Source of the DNA: Candidatus Sediminicultor tertius
GTDB lineage: Bacteria > Atribacterota > Phoenicimicrobiia > Phoenicimicrobiales > Phoenicimicrobiaceae
Reading direction: 5' to 3'
DNA: 7,746 nucleotides
Assembly (NCBI GenBank): GCA_003527405.1
Contig: DPXH01000084.1
Coordinates: 1 to 7,746, forward strand
This document shows positions 1 through 5,697 of the stretch, piece after piece (the first letter of the stretch is position 1; the number at the start of each line of letters is the position of its first letter). The notes under the pieces are model-generated. The model was given only the letters and a program-made list of their open reading frames with translations. It searched no databases and was not told where the DNA came from. A program made the translations under genes and the position numbers.

Positions 1-1075
1 ACTCCGCCCAATCATCCATAAACATTTGACGAAGTTTTTCTTCAATAGTTTTCTCGTCCTTTTCCTCCTTAATGAGGGAAAATATCTTTTCATTAAACTG
101 ACGATTTTTAGCAATATCTTTTTCACTAACTCCCATTGCCCTGGAAATTAAAGCTCCCTGCAGATATAGAATTTCTTCCCCGGTTAATCCTGTCCCTGCC
201 ATTAATATAATAAAAGCCACATCAGGTGATTTTACCGCCACCATAGGAGCAATCAAACCCCCTTCACTATGCCCGATAAGTCCGATTTGTTCAGGATTAA
301 TTTCCTTTCGAGTCTTGAGATATTCTATCCCTGCTAATACATCAGACGCAAAATCTTCACTTGTTGCCTGAGAAAAGTCCCCGGTAGATTCTCCCACTCC
401 CCGATCATCTACCCTGAGGACTGCAATCCCTTGACGAGTTAAATAATCCGCTAATACCAGGAAGGGACGATGGTTGTATATAGTTTCATTACGGTCCTGC
501 GGTCCGGAACCACTAATTAATAAAACTACCGGCGAAGGACCCTTCCCGGATGGCAAAGTCAAAGTCCCTGCAAGTGTAATTCCTGCTTCCTTATTTTCAT
601 ATGCTACTTCTTCTTCTATATAAGGATAAGGTTTTTTGGGCACTTGGGGTCTAAGGATTTCCACTGCTTTATCTACCCGATTAACTGTAAGGGGGAAGGT
701 CCCTCCGGACTGTTTCCACTCTCCCTCAATGACTAAAAAATCTTCACTGACTTTCCCTTCAAAAACAGCTCCAGCAGATTTTACTTCCAGGCGTAAAGTA
801 TTATTTTCAAAAATAACTTCTTCCACGGGGATGCCGGTTACTCCCTGGTCAGGGCTATCCAGAGTTGCTGTTAGAGTACCTTCCGGATTTTTTGAAATTT
901 TGAAGACGATCCTAAGTTCTGTCCCGGGAACTTTTAGCTTCCCCTCCCAGATTCCATCAATACTTATTTCAGAAGTATCTTGTTGTTGGGCTGAAACTAT
1001 AATGTCTATTCCAACCATAATTATTAAAACAAAACAAATTAAATTAATAAATAAAATTTTATTCACCTTTTTCAT
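1..1075 (-). CDS. Exported alpha/beta hydrolase, C-terminus cut by window edge
   Basis: Open reading frame of 358 codons that runs off the left edge of the window; the start is the ATG at 1073-1075 with AAGGAG ten bases upstream. Residues 1-29 look like a signal peptide (Lys-rich start, long hydrophobic stretch, VSA before QQQ), so the protein probably acts outside the cytoplasm. Residues about 38-135 form a beta-rich N-terminal domain (DGIWEGKLKVPG) seen in many secreted hydrolases. From about 160 the alpha/beta hydrolase fold begins: SGSGPQDRNE (188-197) as the oxyanion-side strand, DDRGVGES (223-230), and the nucleophile elbow GHSEGG (268-273) with Ser270. The catalytic acid and His would lie past residue 358, outside the window. 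The family contains esterases and peptidases, so the substrate cannot be named. It lies 82 bp downstream of the ZIP gene on the same strand and may be co-transcribed with it. Confidence 0.88.
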   Translation of the reverse strand, partial: MKKVNKILFINLICFVLIIMVGIDIIVSAQQQDTSEISIDGIWEGKLKVPGTELRIVFKISKNPEGTLTATLDSPDQGVTGIPVEEVIFENNTLRLEVKSAGAVFEGKVSEDFLVIEGEWKQSGGTFPLTVNRVDKAVEILRPQVPKKPYPYIEEEVAYENKEAGITLAGTLTLPSGKGPSPVVLLISGSGPQDRNETIYNHRPFLVLADYLTRQGIAVLRVDDRGVGESTGDFSQATSEDFASDVLAGIEYLKTRKEINPEQIGLIGHSEGGLIAPMVAVKSPDVAFIILMAGTGLTGEEILYLQGALISRAMGVSEKDIAKNRQFNEKIFSLIKEEKDEKTIEEKLRQMFMDDWAE

Positions 1076-1157
1076 AATATCTTTTCTCCTTTTCTATATC
1101 TAAAAAATTACTGAATCAATAATTAGCCTTTCTATTTTTATTTTCTCTCCTTACCAA

Positions 1158-1973
1158 CTACGAACCAAACGCCACATCAAGTACCATCATTACTGTAAAA
1201 CCTACCATCGCACCAAAAGTGGCTAAATCCGTATTTTTACCGCGTTGAGACTCGGGAATTAGCTCCTCAACTACTACAAAAATCATTGCCCCTGCAGCAA
1301 AAGACAGAGCATAGGGTAAGATAGGTTTTACCATAATAACAGCAACTGCTCCGATAACACTGGCAATAGGTTCTACTATTCCGGATAATTGTCCATACCA
1401 GAAACTTTTAAACCGTGACATTCCTTCGCCTCGAAGAGGTATGGAGATAACCAGACCTTCTGGGAAATTTTGAATCCCTATACCTATCGCCAGAGCAATT
1501 GCTACCGGTAAAGTTGCGGAAGGAAAACCTGCAGCAACAGCCCCAAAAGCCACCCCTACAGCCAGACCCTCAGGAATATTATGCAAGGTTACAGCAAGAA
1601 TAAGTAAAGTACTCCGCTGGAAGGATGTTTTAATACCTTCAGCTTCTTCTCTCGGAAAGCCGAGATGGAGATGAGGAAGTATTTTGTCAATCCCCCCCAA
1701 AAAAATACCTCCCAGGAGGAAGCCCACCATTGGAGGAAACCATACCGGAACTCCCAGCCCTTCAGACATCTCAATAGCCGGAGCTAATAGTGACCAGTAA
1801 CTCGCGGCAATCATAACTCCACCGGCAAAACCCAGCATAGTATCAAGAATTTTCTTATCTATCTCTTTGGCCATAAATACCATGGCAGCCCCCAGCGCAG
1901 TCAGTGCCCAGGTAAAAAGCCCTGCCAACAGAGCTTGTACTACAGGATGAAATTGTTGTAAAAAATCTACCAT
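1158..1973 (-). CDS. ZIP-family divalent metal transporter (GufA-type)
   Basis: A 271-residue membrane protein, the normal length for bacterial ZIP transporters, with about eight hydrophobic segments. The metal-site helices are clear: HNIPEGLAVG at 131-140 (TM4) and QNFPEGLVISIP at 168-179 (TM5), followed by the GufA-type signature YGQLSGIVEPIAS (193-205) and EELIPES (236-242). A short His-containing loop, HLHLG at 101-105, sits between TM3 and TM4 where ZIP proteins often carry a metal-binding loop. ZIP proteins move Zn2+, Fe2+ or Mn2+ into the cytoplasm; the preferred metal cannot be read from the sequence. The ATG is supported by AAAGGAAG seven bases upstream. No regulator gene lies next to it, but the roughly 200-bp leader contains an AT-rich dyad shared with the permease locus at the other end of the window. 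Confidence 0.93.
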   Translation of the reverse strand: MVDFLQQFHPVVQALLAGLFTWALTALGAAMVFMAKEIDKKILDTMLGFAGGVMIAASYWSLLAPAIEMSEGLGVPVWFPPMVGFLLGGIFLGGIDKILPHLHLGFPREEAEGIKTSFQRSTLLILAVTLHNIPEGLAVGVAFGAVAAGFPSATLPVAIALAIGIGIQNFPEGLVISIPLRGEGMSRFKSFWYGQLSGIVEPIASVIGAVAVIMVKPILPYALSFAAGAMIFVVVEELIPESQRGKNTDLATFGAMVGFTVMMVLDVAFGS

Positions 1974-2174
1974 ATTTTAACTTCCTTTTATCTTTATCGA
2001 CCGTAGATAGCAGTTCTTTATTTTTCTTTAATAACTACAATTCTATATCTAATAATTCTTCTGCTTTTTTGATTTTCTTTTCTCTTGCCATTGTCTTTAC
2101 TAAAAGAAATATTATACGATTTATAATAAAAATATATTAAGAATCATTTTAGTTCTTTATTCTACAAAATAAGC

Positions 2175-2235
2175 AAAAATCCTCTTTTTATATAAAAGTT
2201 TTTAGCTGTTTATATTAAGTTAGTGGCAATATTAG
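2175..2235. repeat. Shared AT-rich dyad element, copy A
   Basis: The core CCTCTTTTTATA, then TAAAAGTTTTTAG (2181-2205), matches the core at 6265-6289 at 23 of 25 positions; weaker similarity continues to GGCAATATTAG (2224-2234) against GACAATAATATG in the other copy. Both copies are preceded by GCAAAAAT. The core contains a near-perfect dyad (CTTTT..AAAAG inside AAAAA..TTTTT). It lies about 200 bp upstream of the ZIP start. It could be a regulator site, a leader hairpin or a small dispersed repeat; the sequence alone does not decide. Confidence 0.5.
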
Positions 2236-2332
2236 TGTAAAAACAACTTCTTCTTTTTATTTTACTCTATACAGAGTTATAGGGAAAGTAGATAAAATTT
2301 TAAAGCAGATTGATGATAGAAAAAAGTGAAAG

Positions 2333-2350
2333 GATTTGATTTATCAAATC
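2333..2350. repeat. Perfect 7-bp inverted repeat (hairpin)
   Basis: GATTTGA, loop TTTA, TCAAATC. No T-run follows on either strand, so it does not look like a normal intrinsic terminator. It lies just outside the cassette-like block and has no assigned function. Confidence 0.4.
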
Positions 2351-2399
2351 AGATTGTCAAATGTTTTGATGCAAATTCCAAATAACAATTGAATATTTC

Positions 2400-2467
2400 A
2401 TCTAACGATTTGCAAATAGTCGAAGTTAGTGACCAACGAGAGCGAAAGTAGGTAGCTGCTGTTGTGC
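2400..2467 (-). repeat. attC-like spacer downstream of the methyltransferase gene
   Basis: Read on the minus strand, this 68-bp spacer begins with GCACAAC, close to the attC R'' consensus RYYYAAC, and ends with GTTAGAT, an exact match to the R' consensus GTTRRRY. The inside contains two similar direct pieces (CTACTTTCG and CTAACTTCG) but no good internal hairpin, which counts against a functional attC. A segment reading TTTCGCTC..GGTCA resembles the two other spacers of the block. The right end lies 14 bp from the methyltransferase stop codon, as expected for a cassette recombination site. Confidence 0.35.
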
Positions 2468-2480
2468 TATGAAGCGAGCC
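2459..2480. repeat. Left copy of a 22-bp inverted repeat flanking the methyltransferase gene
   Basis: This 22-bp segment, ending AGCGAGCC, matches the reverse complement of 3263-3284 at 17 of 22 positions, including a perfect 8-bp end (AGCGAGCC / GGCTCGCT) and a shared GTTGT. It ends one base before the methyltransferase stop codon, so the two copies bracket that gene closely. Confidence 0.6.
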
Positions 2481-2481
2481 A

Positions 2482-3243
2482 TTATTTTTCAGCAATAACT
2501 AACATTTCAAAATCTTCAGTTGTAAGTTTATCATTCCTTGAAAAGGCTCCAATTTTTGCTCCATAAATATCAATCTTTTTAAAGCCTAATGTTTTTAATA
2601 ACCATGTAATTTCAGACGGTACATAATATCTTTCATTACATTCCAATTCCTTCTTATTCCCAAAATCATCTTCTACTGTGGTAATATTGTGATCTCGGAA
2701 AGTCATTAAATCAAAAGTATTACTTTTATAGGTCGCACTCCCTTCTTCCGTTGTTGATGTACAAAATTCTTCAACTGAATGATATAGTGGAAATAATCCA
2801 TTTAGTGTTGTAAAAATCAGCTTGCCTGAATCCTTTAATGACTTTGCAATATTTTTTAATATTTCATAATTCATTTCATCTGTTTCCATCAAAGGAAATG
2901 CTCCTTCGCAAAGCATTATTGCCAAATCAAATTCATTCTTAAATGGCAAATTCCTTGCATCATGTTTCTGAAAATCTATTTGCAGGTTTTGAGCTTGCGC
3001 TTTTTCTTTTGCTCGCTCCAATTGTGATTCTGACAGATCAATTCCTGTAACCTTGTAACCCCTTTTTGTCAATTCAATCGAGTGTCTACCGGTACCACAC
3101 CCGATATCAATTATTTTTAACGACTTATTAAAACCAATTTCTTTTTCGATGAAATCACACTCACTGATTGTGCCCTGTGTAAAGCTTTCTTTATCATATT
3201 TTCTACCATAGTTCTCAAATAACGATTCATACCATTGTTTCAT
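2482..3243 (-). CDS. Class I SAM-dependent methyltransferase
   Basis: A 253-residue soluble protein with a complete Rossmann-type methyltransferase core. Motif I is IIDIGCGTGRHS (44-55), which binds S-adenosylmethionine; motif II is GIDLS (67-71), whose Asp should contact the ribose; the motif III region is HDARNLPF (94-101); motif IV is FDLAIMLCEGAFPL (105-118). The C-terminal half (YYVPSEITWLLKTLGF, 207-222) is typical of small-molecule methyltransferases of the Methyltransf_11/25 group. The substrate is unknown. The start is set by AAGGAG eight bases before the ATG. The gene is closely bracketed by an imperfect 22-bp inverted repeat and attC-like spacers, so it behaves like a stand-alone mobile unit rather than part of a pathway operon. 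No promoter was clear. Confidence 0.88.
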   Translation of the reverse strand: MKQWYESLFENYGRKYDKESFTQGTISECDFIEKEIGFNKSLKIIDIGCGTGRHSIELTKRGYKVTGIDLSESQLERAKEKAQAQNLQIDFQKHDARNLPFKNEFDLAIMLCEGAFPLMETDEMNYEILKNIAKSLKDSGKLIFTTLNGLFPLYHSVEEFCTSTTEEGSATYKSNTFDLMTFRDHNITTVEDDFGNKKELECNERYYVPSEITWLLKTLGFKKIDIYGAKIGAFSRNDKLTTEDFEMLVIAEK

Positions 3244-3262
3244 ATTGATTTCTCCTTATCTT

Positions 3263-3284
3263 GGCTCGCTCCTTCGTACAACGG
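3263..3284. repeat. Right copy of the 22-bp inverted repeat flanking the methyltransferase gene
   Basis: Reverse-complement partner of 2459-2480 (17 of 22 positions), starting GGCTCGCT. It lies between the AlkD-like gene and the methyltransferase, just upstream of the methyltransferase ribosome binding site. It includes GTACAAC (3276-3282), read as GTTGTAC on the minus strand. Confidence 0.6.
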
Positions 3285-3366
3285 AATCGGATTATGCGAA
3301 GTTTGCGGAGCGTGGTAGAGTAAATTTGGGCGTAGTGTAACGAAGCCGTATAGACCGTGTTATATG
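3276..3366 (-). repeat. attC-like spacer between the AlkD-like gene and the methyltransferase gene
   Basis: On the minus strand this 91-bp piece begins CATATAAC and ends GTTGTAC, imperfect matches to attC end boxes. Internal complementarity is partial: AACGG against CCG..TT, and TATGCG against CGTATA with a wobble pair. A second hairpin lies at its left side (CGCTC-CTTCG ... CGAAG-TTTGCG-GAGCG, 3267-3306). The segment TGTTATATGACCCG (3358-3371) is identical to 4404-4417, and both are followed within 15 bp by GAGCGAGA. The rest of the gap up to 3428 has the same GC-rich character but no reading frame of note. Confidence 0.4.
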
Positions 3367-3428
3367 ACCCGTTAGGGCAAGAGAGCGAGATAGGAGCGAC
3401 CGCAGAGTTCTAAACCCCGCTGTATTCT

Positions 3429-4115
3429 TTATTTACATCTTTTTTGCAATCTTTCTTGAACCGCTTCACTTATTAACTCCCGGATTGCATCAGAAGCAAT
3501 CCACCTTGCACTTCTTGAATCCATTTTTTGAATCTCTTTTGCAGTTTCAATTGCTTTCTTGTTTAAATTCAAATTCCGTTTTCCAATATTCCTTAACGCC
3601 CAATTAACTGCCTTTTTAACATAGTTTCTATCGTCATCCGCCTGCCGTTTTATCGCTGGCAGTAAGACCAAAAACTTTTTGTCCGGCGATTCCTTGTCGT
3701 GCCATGCCAGACACGCCATCAAGGCAAAGCCAGCGCGCTTTTCAAATTCTTTTTCGCGATTTGTCCACTCTATTGCCTTCTCCCATGCCATGGGTGCTTT
3801 ATCAAATAAATTCATGCAACACTGATCGCATACGTCCCATGAGTCAAAATCCCTTATCCACGCATCCATTTGTTTTTTTGTCACCTGATTCGGTTCGTCA
3901 ATCATGCTCGCTAGTATGCGCGCTTCGTGAATACCTGAATCCCAAAGTTGTTGAGCAAGAGAGTGATCCCTTCCGATTTCTTTTGCCATTTTCCTTAGGT
4001 TTGGAATAGAAACTCCGTAAGTATTTTCCGGACTAATACCGAACCGCGCCATGCCCTCTACTGCCTGGGGATTAGATAATGCCTTTAGTTTTTTAAGGAT
4101 GTTCTCATATTGCAT
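3429..4115 (-). CDS. AlkD-like DNA alkylation repair protein
   Basis: A 228-residue, mostly helical protein of the COG4912 / DNA alkylation repair group, which in characterised members (AlkD) uses HEAT-like repeats to wrap DNA and excise alkylated bases as a glycosylase. Recognisable blocks: YGVSIPNLRKMAKEIG (33-48), SGIHEARILASMID (60-73), FDSWDVCDQCC (90-100), KRAGFALMACLAWHD (126-140), VKKAVNWALRNIGKRN (166-181) and SARWIASDA (202-210). In AlkD the active site uses an Asp, an Arg and a Trp; D94 or D97, R127 and W172 are the likely counterparts, judged from motif positions rather than an alignment. Length is normal. The ATG follows AAAAGG at about eight bases and overlaps the end of the upstream GyrI-like fragment by 31 bp. 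GC-rich attC-like DNA follows the stop codon. Confidence 0.9.
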   Translation of the reverse strand: MQYENILKKLKALSNPQAVEGMARFGISPENTYGVSIPNLRKMAKEIGRDHSLAQQLWDSGIHEARILASMIDEPNQVTKKQMDAWIRDFDSWDVCDQCCMNLFDKAPMAWEKAIEWTNREKEFEKRAGFALMACLAWHDKESPDKKFLVLLPAIKRQADDDRNYVKKAVNWALRNIGKRNLNLNKKAIETAKEIQKMDSRSARWIASDAIRELISEAVQERLQKRCK

Positions 4116-4330
4116 TTTTCTACCTTTTTATGTTCTTTTTTTACTGGTTGCCGCAGTATTGTCTTCATTTTTTCTTCAGGAACCCGTCTTGGATCCGATA
4201 GATAAATCTCATGGTGAAGAGCCTTTTCAATAAGATTTTTTTCTTCCATCAATTCTTTCATCTTTGCCAGTGATTCAGGTTCAGTTGAATAAGGACCGAT
4301 ATGTAACACCTGCGCACATTGGAATTTCAT
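4085..4330 (-). pseudogene. 5'-truncated GyrI-like (small-molecule-binding) domain gene
   Basis: The 81-residue frame encodes only the C-terminal part of a GyrI-like domain: CAQVLHIGPYSTEP (5-18), HHEIYLSDPRR (39-49) and MKTILRQPVKK (55-65) are hallmark strings of this family, whose full proteins are about 200 residues. The missing front would be about 140 residues. Its only in-frame ATG (4328-4330) is the end of the 85-bp palindrome, so that repeat marks the breakpoint. No ribosome binding site precedes this ATG. The last 16 codons (EHKKVEKC onward) are unlike the family and follow a run of seven A (minus strand); a one-base shift there would end the protein at once as PVKKRT, so a frameshift or drift of the tail is likely. 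Whether a peptide is made is doubtful. Confidence 0.75.
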
Positions 4331-4412
4331 ATAACATTTCGCGGATAAAAGAAGTCCCGACTTGTCGGGATTTTGGGAAATCTTTGATTTCCCTTTTATC
4401 CGCTGTTATATG
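4328..4412. repeat. 85-bp three-way-junction palindrome (attC-like or MITE-like)
   Basis: Outer arms CATATAACA (4328-4336) and TGTTATATG (4404-4412) pair perfectly. The next arms, GCGGATAAAAG (4341-4351) and CTTTTATCCGC (4393-4403), also pair perfectly, with four unpaired bases TTTC on the left side only. The centre holds two further perfect hairpins: TCCCGAC-TT-GTCGGGA (4355-4370) and GGGAAATC-TTT-GATTTCCC (4375-4393). A single strand would therefore fold as a 20-bp stem carrying two side hairpins. One end sits exactly at the truncation point of the GyrI-like gene. The TATAAC/GTTATA ends recall Vibrio-type attC sites, but equally the inverted termini of a non-autonomous mobile repeat. Confidence 0.85.
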
Positions 4413-4483
4413 ACCCGAGCGACAATCGGGAGCGAGAATACAACATGGCGAAACAGAGCGGAGCCAGATAGGCTCTGTTAGAC
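4413..4483 (-). repeat. Hairpin-rich attC-like spacer next to the 85-bp palindrome
   Basis: Contains hairpins CCCGA-N7-TCGGG (4414-4430) and ACAGAGC-N12-GCTCTGT (4453-4478). On the minus strand it begins with GTCTAAC (4477-4483), an exact attC R'' consensus, and contains GTTGTAT (4439-4445), the same box as GTTGTAC in the next spacer. It is joined to the palindrome through TGTTATATGACCCG, shared with 3358-3371. It is relatively GC-rich compared with the AT-rich DNA starting at about 4485. Confidence 0.45.
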
Positions 4484-4615
4484 GATAAAACTGCATACAT
4501 AAACATAAATATTTTCATTTTCTTTTTACATAAAAAACGTAAACCAACTCTCTTTTTTTGAAACATAGTTAATATTTTTCAAACCATCTTGGTTTAAACT
4601 TGTTGCCCTTCACTA
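4484..4615. other. AT-rich spacer without a gene
   Basis: Together with the two repeat blocks to its left this makes a gap of about 285 bp without an intact gene. It holds only AT-rich sequence and a small hairpin AAACCA-TCT-TGGTTT (4581-4595) about 20 bp past the stop codon of the small basic protein gene. The hairpin has no following T-run on the minus strand, so terminator function is doubtful. Confidence 0.5.
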
Positions 4616-4858
4616 CTAATCTGTGCATCCTTTCTTGAGGCCTTTTTTCCTCGGGGCTTTTTCCTGACGTTTTTGGTACATTTCCCGAATCCAAACATGA
4701 ACAGGAGCCTTCCATTTTTGTGTCTTACTCGGAATATTCTTTATTAGACTTCTCGGGTTTAAGCCCATCTCTTTAGCCATTCGTACTGTTTCTTCATTTA
4801 ATCGACATTTCTTTTTTGCTTCGGCCCATTCGGTTTGTTTTTTATTATTACTGGCCAT
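4616..4858 (-). CDS. Small basic conserved protein of unknown function
   Basis: An 80-residue, Lys/Arg-rich soluble protein with no signal peptide or membrane segment. The middle, WAEAKKKCRLN (11-21), RMAKEMGLNPRSLIKNIPS (26-44) and WKAPVHVWIREMYQKR (49-64), reads like a family that recurs as a hypothetical protein in many bacteria; this is from memory, not a search. The pattern of two short helical blocks separated by NPRSLIKNIP, together with the basic tail, would fit nucleic-acid binding, but that is a guess. The ATG is well supported by AGGAG nine bases upstream. It follows the zinc-ribbon gene by 112 bp on the same strand. Confidence 0.75.
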   Translation of the reverse strand: MASNNKKQTEWAEAKKKCRLNEETVRMAKEMGLNPRSLIKNIPSKTQKWKAPVHVWIREMYQKRQEKAPRKKGLKKGCTD

Positions 4859-4970
4859 TAAACATCTCTCCTGAATATGTTAATTATTTAATCCAACTTA
4901 CCATCAAATTGCTGGCACTTAATTAGACCACAAGCTCAGATTGAGGTAGGAAACTATGAATAATTACACT

Positions 4971-5534
4971 TTAATCTTCATCAGTTTTGTCTACCATTTT
5001 AAGTCGAAACTGCCATCCCTCGTATGAGGTTATCATCCGTCCGAATTCGTCCCACGTAAAATACTTCCCATCAATTATAACAGTTGGACTATCCTCACCA
5101 AAGCCATACTCTATTCGCCCCCGAATAATCCCTGGGCTAACAAGCGTCCAACTTCCATGAAGCATTTTTAAACTTTTATGTTTCATCAACCTTTGCAACC
5201 GATTAAGCAATTTTATTTTAAGGTCACTTATATCACAAGAAAAGCCATCAAGAACACCTGACATATAGCCGCCAGGTTCTCCATCTTTTAATTCAAAGGC
5301 TTCAATCAACTTCCCTGTTGGCACCAATAAACTCCTAAAATGAAATGTGTGTTTTCCACCATAACTGTCCTCAAGTGTAATTGGGTCAAAATTAACAGCC
5401 TCGAAATCAATACCAAGTTCTTGCGATATCTTTTTATTAAAGCAGTTAAAACAGTGTCTTTTGCCATCTTCAGGCGAAATGACTGTTTCATATTTTGGTA
5501 CTTTTGCGCCACAATAATCACAAATCACCTTCAT
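4971..5534 (-). CDS. Zinc-ribbon protein with C-terminal domain of unknown function
   Basis: A 187-residue soluble protein. The N-terminus has a four-cysteine site, C5-x2-C8 (CDYCG) and C28-x2-C31 (CFNC), most likely a structural zinc ribbon. The rest contains conserved-looking strings HTFHFRSLLVPTGKLIEAFEL (split here as HTFHFRSLL, 62-70, and VPTGKLIEAFEL, 71-82), GEPGGY (85-90), IRGRIEYGFGED (137-148) and DGKYFTWDEFGRMITSYEGWQF (DGKYFTWDEFGRM, 155-167; YEGWQF, 171-176). These resemble a widespread uncharacterised bacterial family (DUF7713/DUF7686-like, recalled without a search). No catalytic motif is visible. GGGGAG eight bases before the ATG fixes the start, and a good promoter lies about 55 bp upstream, so the gene is probably transcribed on its own or with the small gene after it. 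Confidence 0.8.
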   Translation of the reverse strand: MKVICDYCGAKVPKYETVISPEDGKRHCFNCFNKKISQELGIDFEAVNFDPITLEDSYGGKHTFHFRSLLVPTGKLIEAFELKDGEPGGYMSGVLDGFSCDISDLKIKLLNRLQRLMKHKSLKMLHGSWTLVSPGIIRGRIEYGFGEDSPTVIIDGKYFTWDEFGRMITSYEGWQFRLKMVDKTDED

Positions 5535-5588
5535 TTAAATTACTCCCCTCTAATAGAAAGTTTAAAGTAACGCTCTTTGACATTCAAT

Positions 5589-5616
5589 ATTATACTAAAT
5601 CCAAAATAATCTACAA
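5589..5616 (-). promoter_or_regulatory. Sigma70-type promoter for the zinc-ribbon gene
   Basis: On the minus strand TTGTAG (5611-5616) and a perfect TATAAT (5589-5594) are separated by 16 bp. Transcription would begin near 5582, giving a leader of roughly 50 bases before the ATG at 5534. The surrounding AT-richness raises the chance of false matches. Confidence 0.55.
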
Positions 5617-5655
5617 TAAATTTTAATTTTTATTGATTAATTTTTCAAAATAGAT

Positions 5656-5679
5656 TTGCATTATGTTTAATAACTGCAA
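5656..5679 (-). terminator. Weak hairpin downstream of the DUF3795-type gene
   Basis: TTGCATTAT (5656-5664), loop GTTTA, then ATAA and TGCAA with one bulged C. It begins about 20 bp past the stop codon of the Cys-rich gene. The stem is AT-rich and is followed on the minus strand by ATCTATTTTG rather than a clean T-run, so termination is only possible. Confidence 0.25.
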
Positions 5680-5697
5680 TTTTAATTATCAATTATT

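Larger units (their letters stand above)
1974..2481. other. 508-bp intergenic region between ZIP gene and methyltransferase
   Basis: No convincing gene. It is very AT-rich up to about 2400. It holds the shared AT dyad (2175-2235), a 14-bp palindrome ACTCT-ATAC-AGAGT (2264-2277), a hairpin at 2333-2350 and an attC-like spacer (2400-2467). On the minus strand an 18-codon mini reading frame (2035-2091, beginning MAREKKIKKA) lies in the leader of the ZIP gene, but it has no ribosome binding site and may be chance. No strong promoter for the ZIP gene could be singled out. Confidence 0.6.

Noticed and set aside
636..1103. Plus-strand reading frame of 155 codons
   Set aside because: It is antisense to the hydrolase gene, has no ribosome binding site, and its translation is low-complexity Ser/Thr/Phe-rich, as expected for a shadow.
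2035..2091. 18-codon leader peptide frame upstream of the ZIP gene
   Set aside because: No ribosome binding site and an AT-rich, Lys/Glu-rich translation that can arise by chance; kept only as a remark in the intergenic entry.
4355..4393. The two inner hairpins as an intrinsic terminator
   Set aside because: They are parts of a larger closed palindrome, and no U-run follows the full stem on either strand.
2400..4483. CRISPR array
   Set aside because: The repeated cores are few, unevenly spaced around genes and imperfect; there are no regular spacers and no cas genes.
4281..4496. Minus-strand 71-codon frame across the palindrome
   Set aside because: It is made almost wholly of repeat sequence, overlaps the GyrI-like fragment in another frame and lacks a ribosome binding site.
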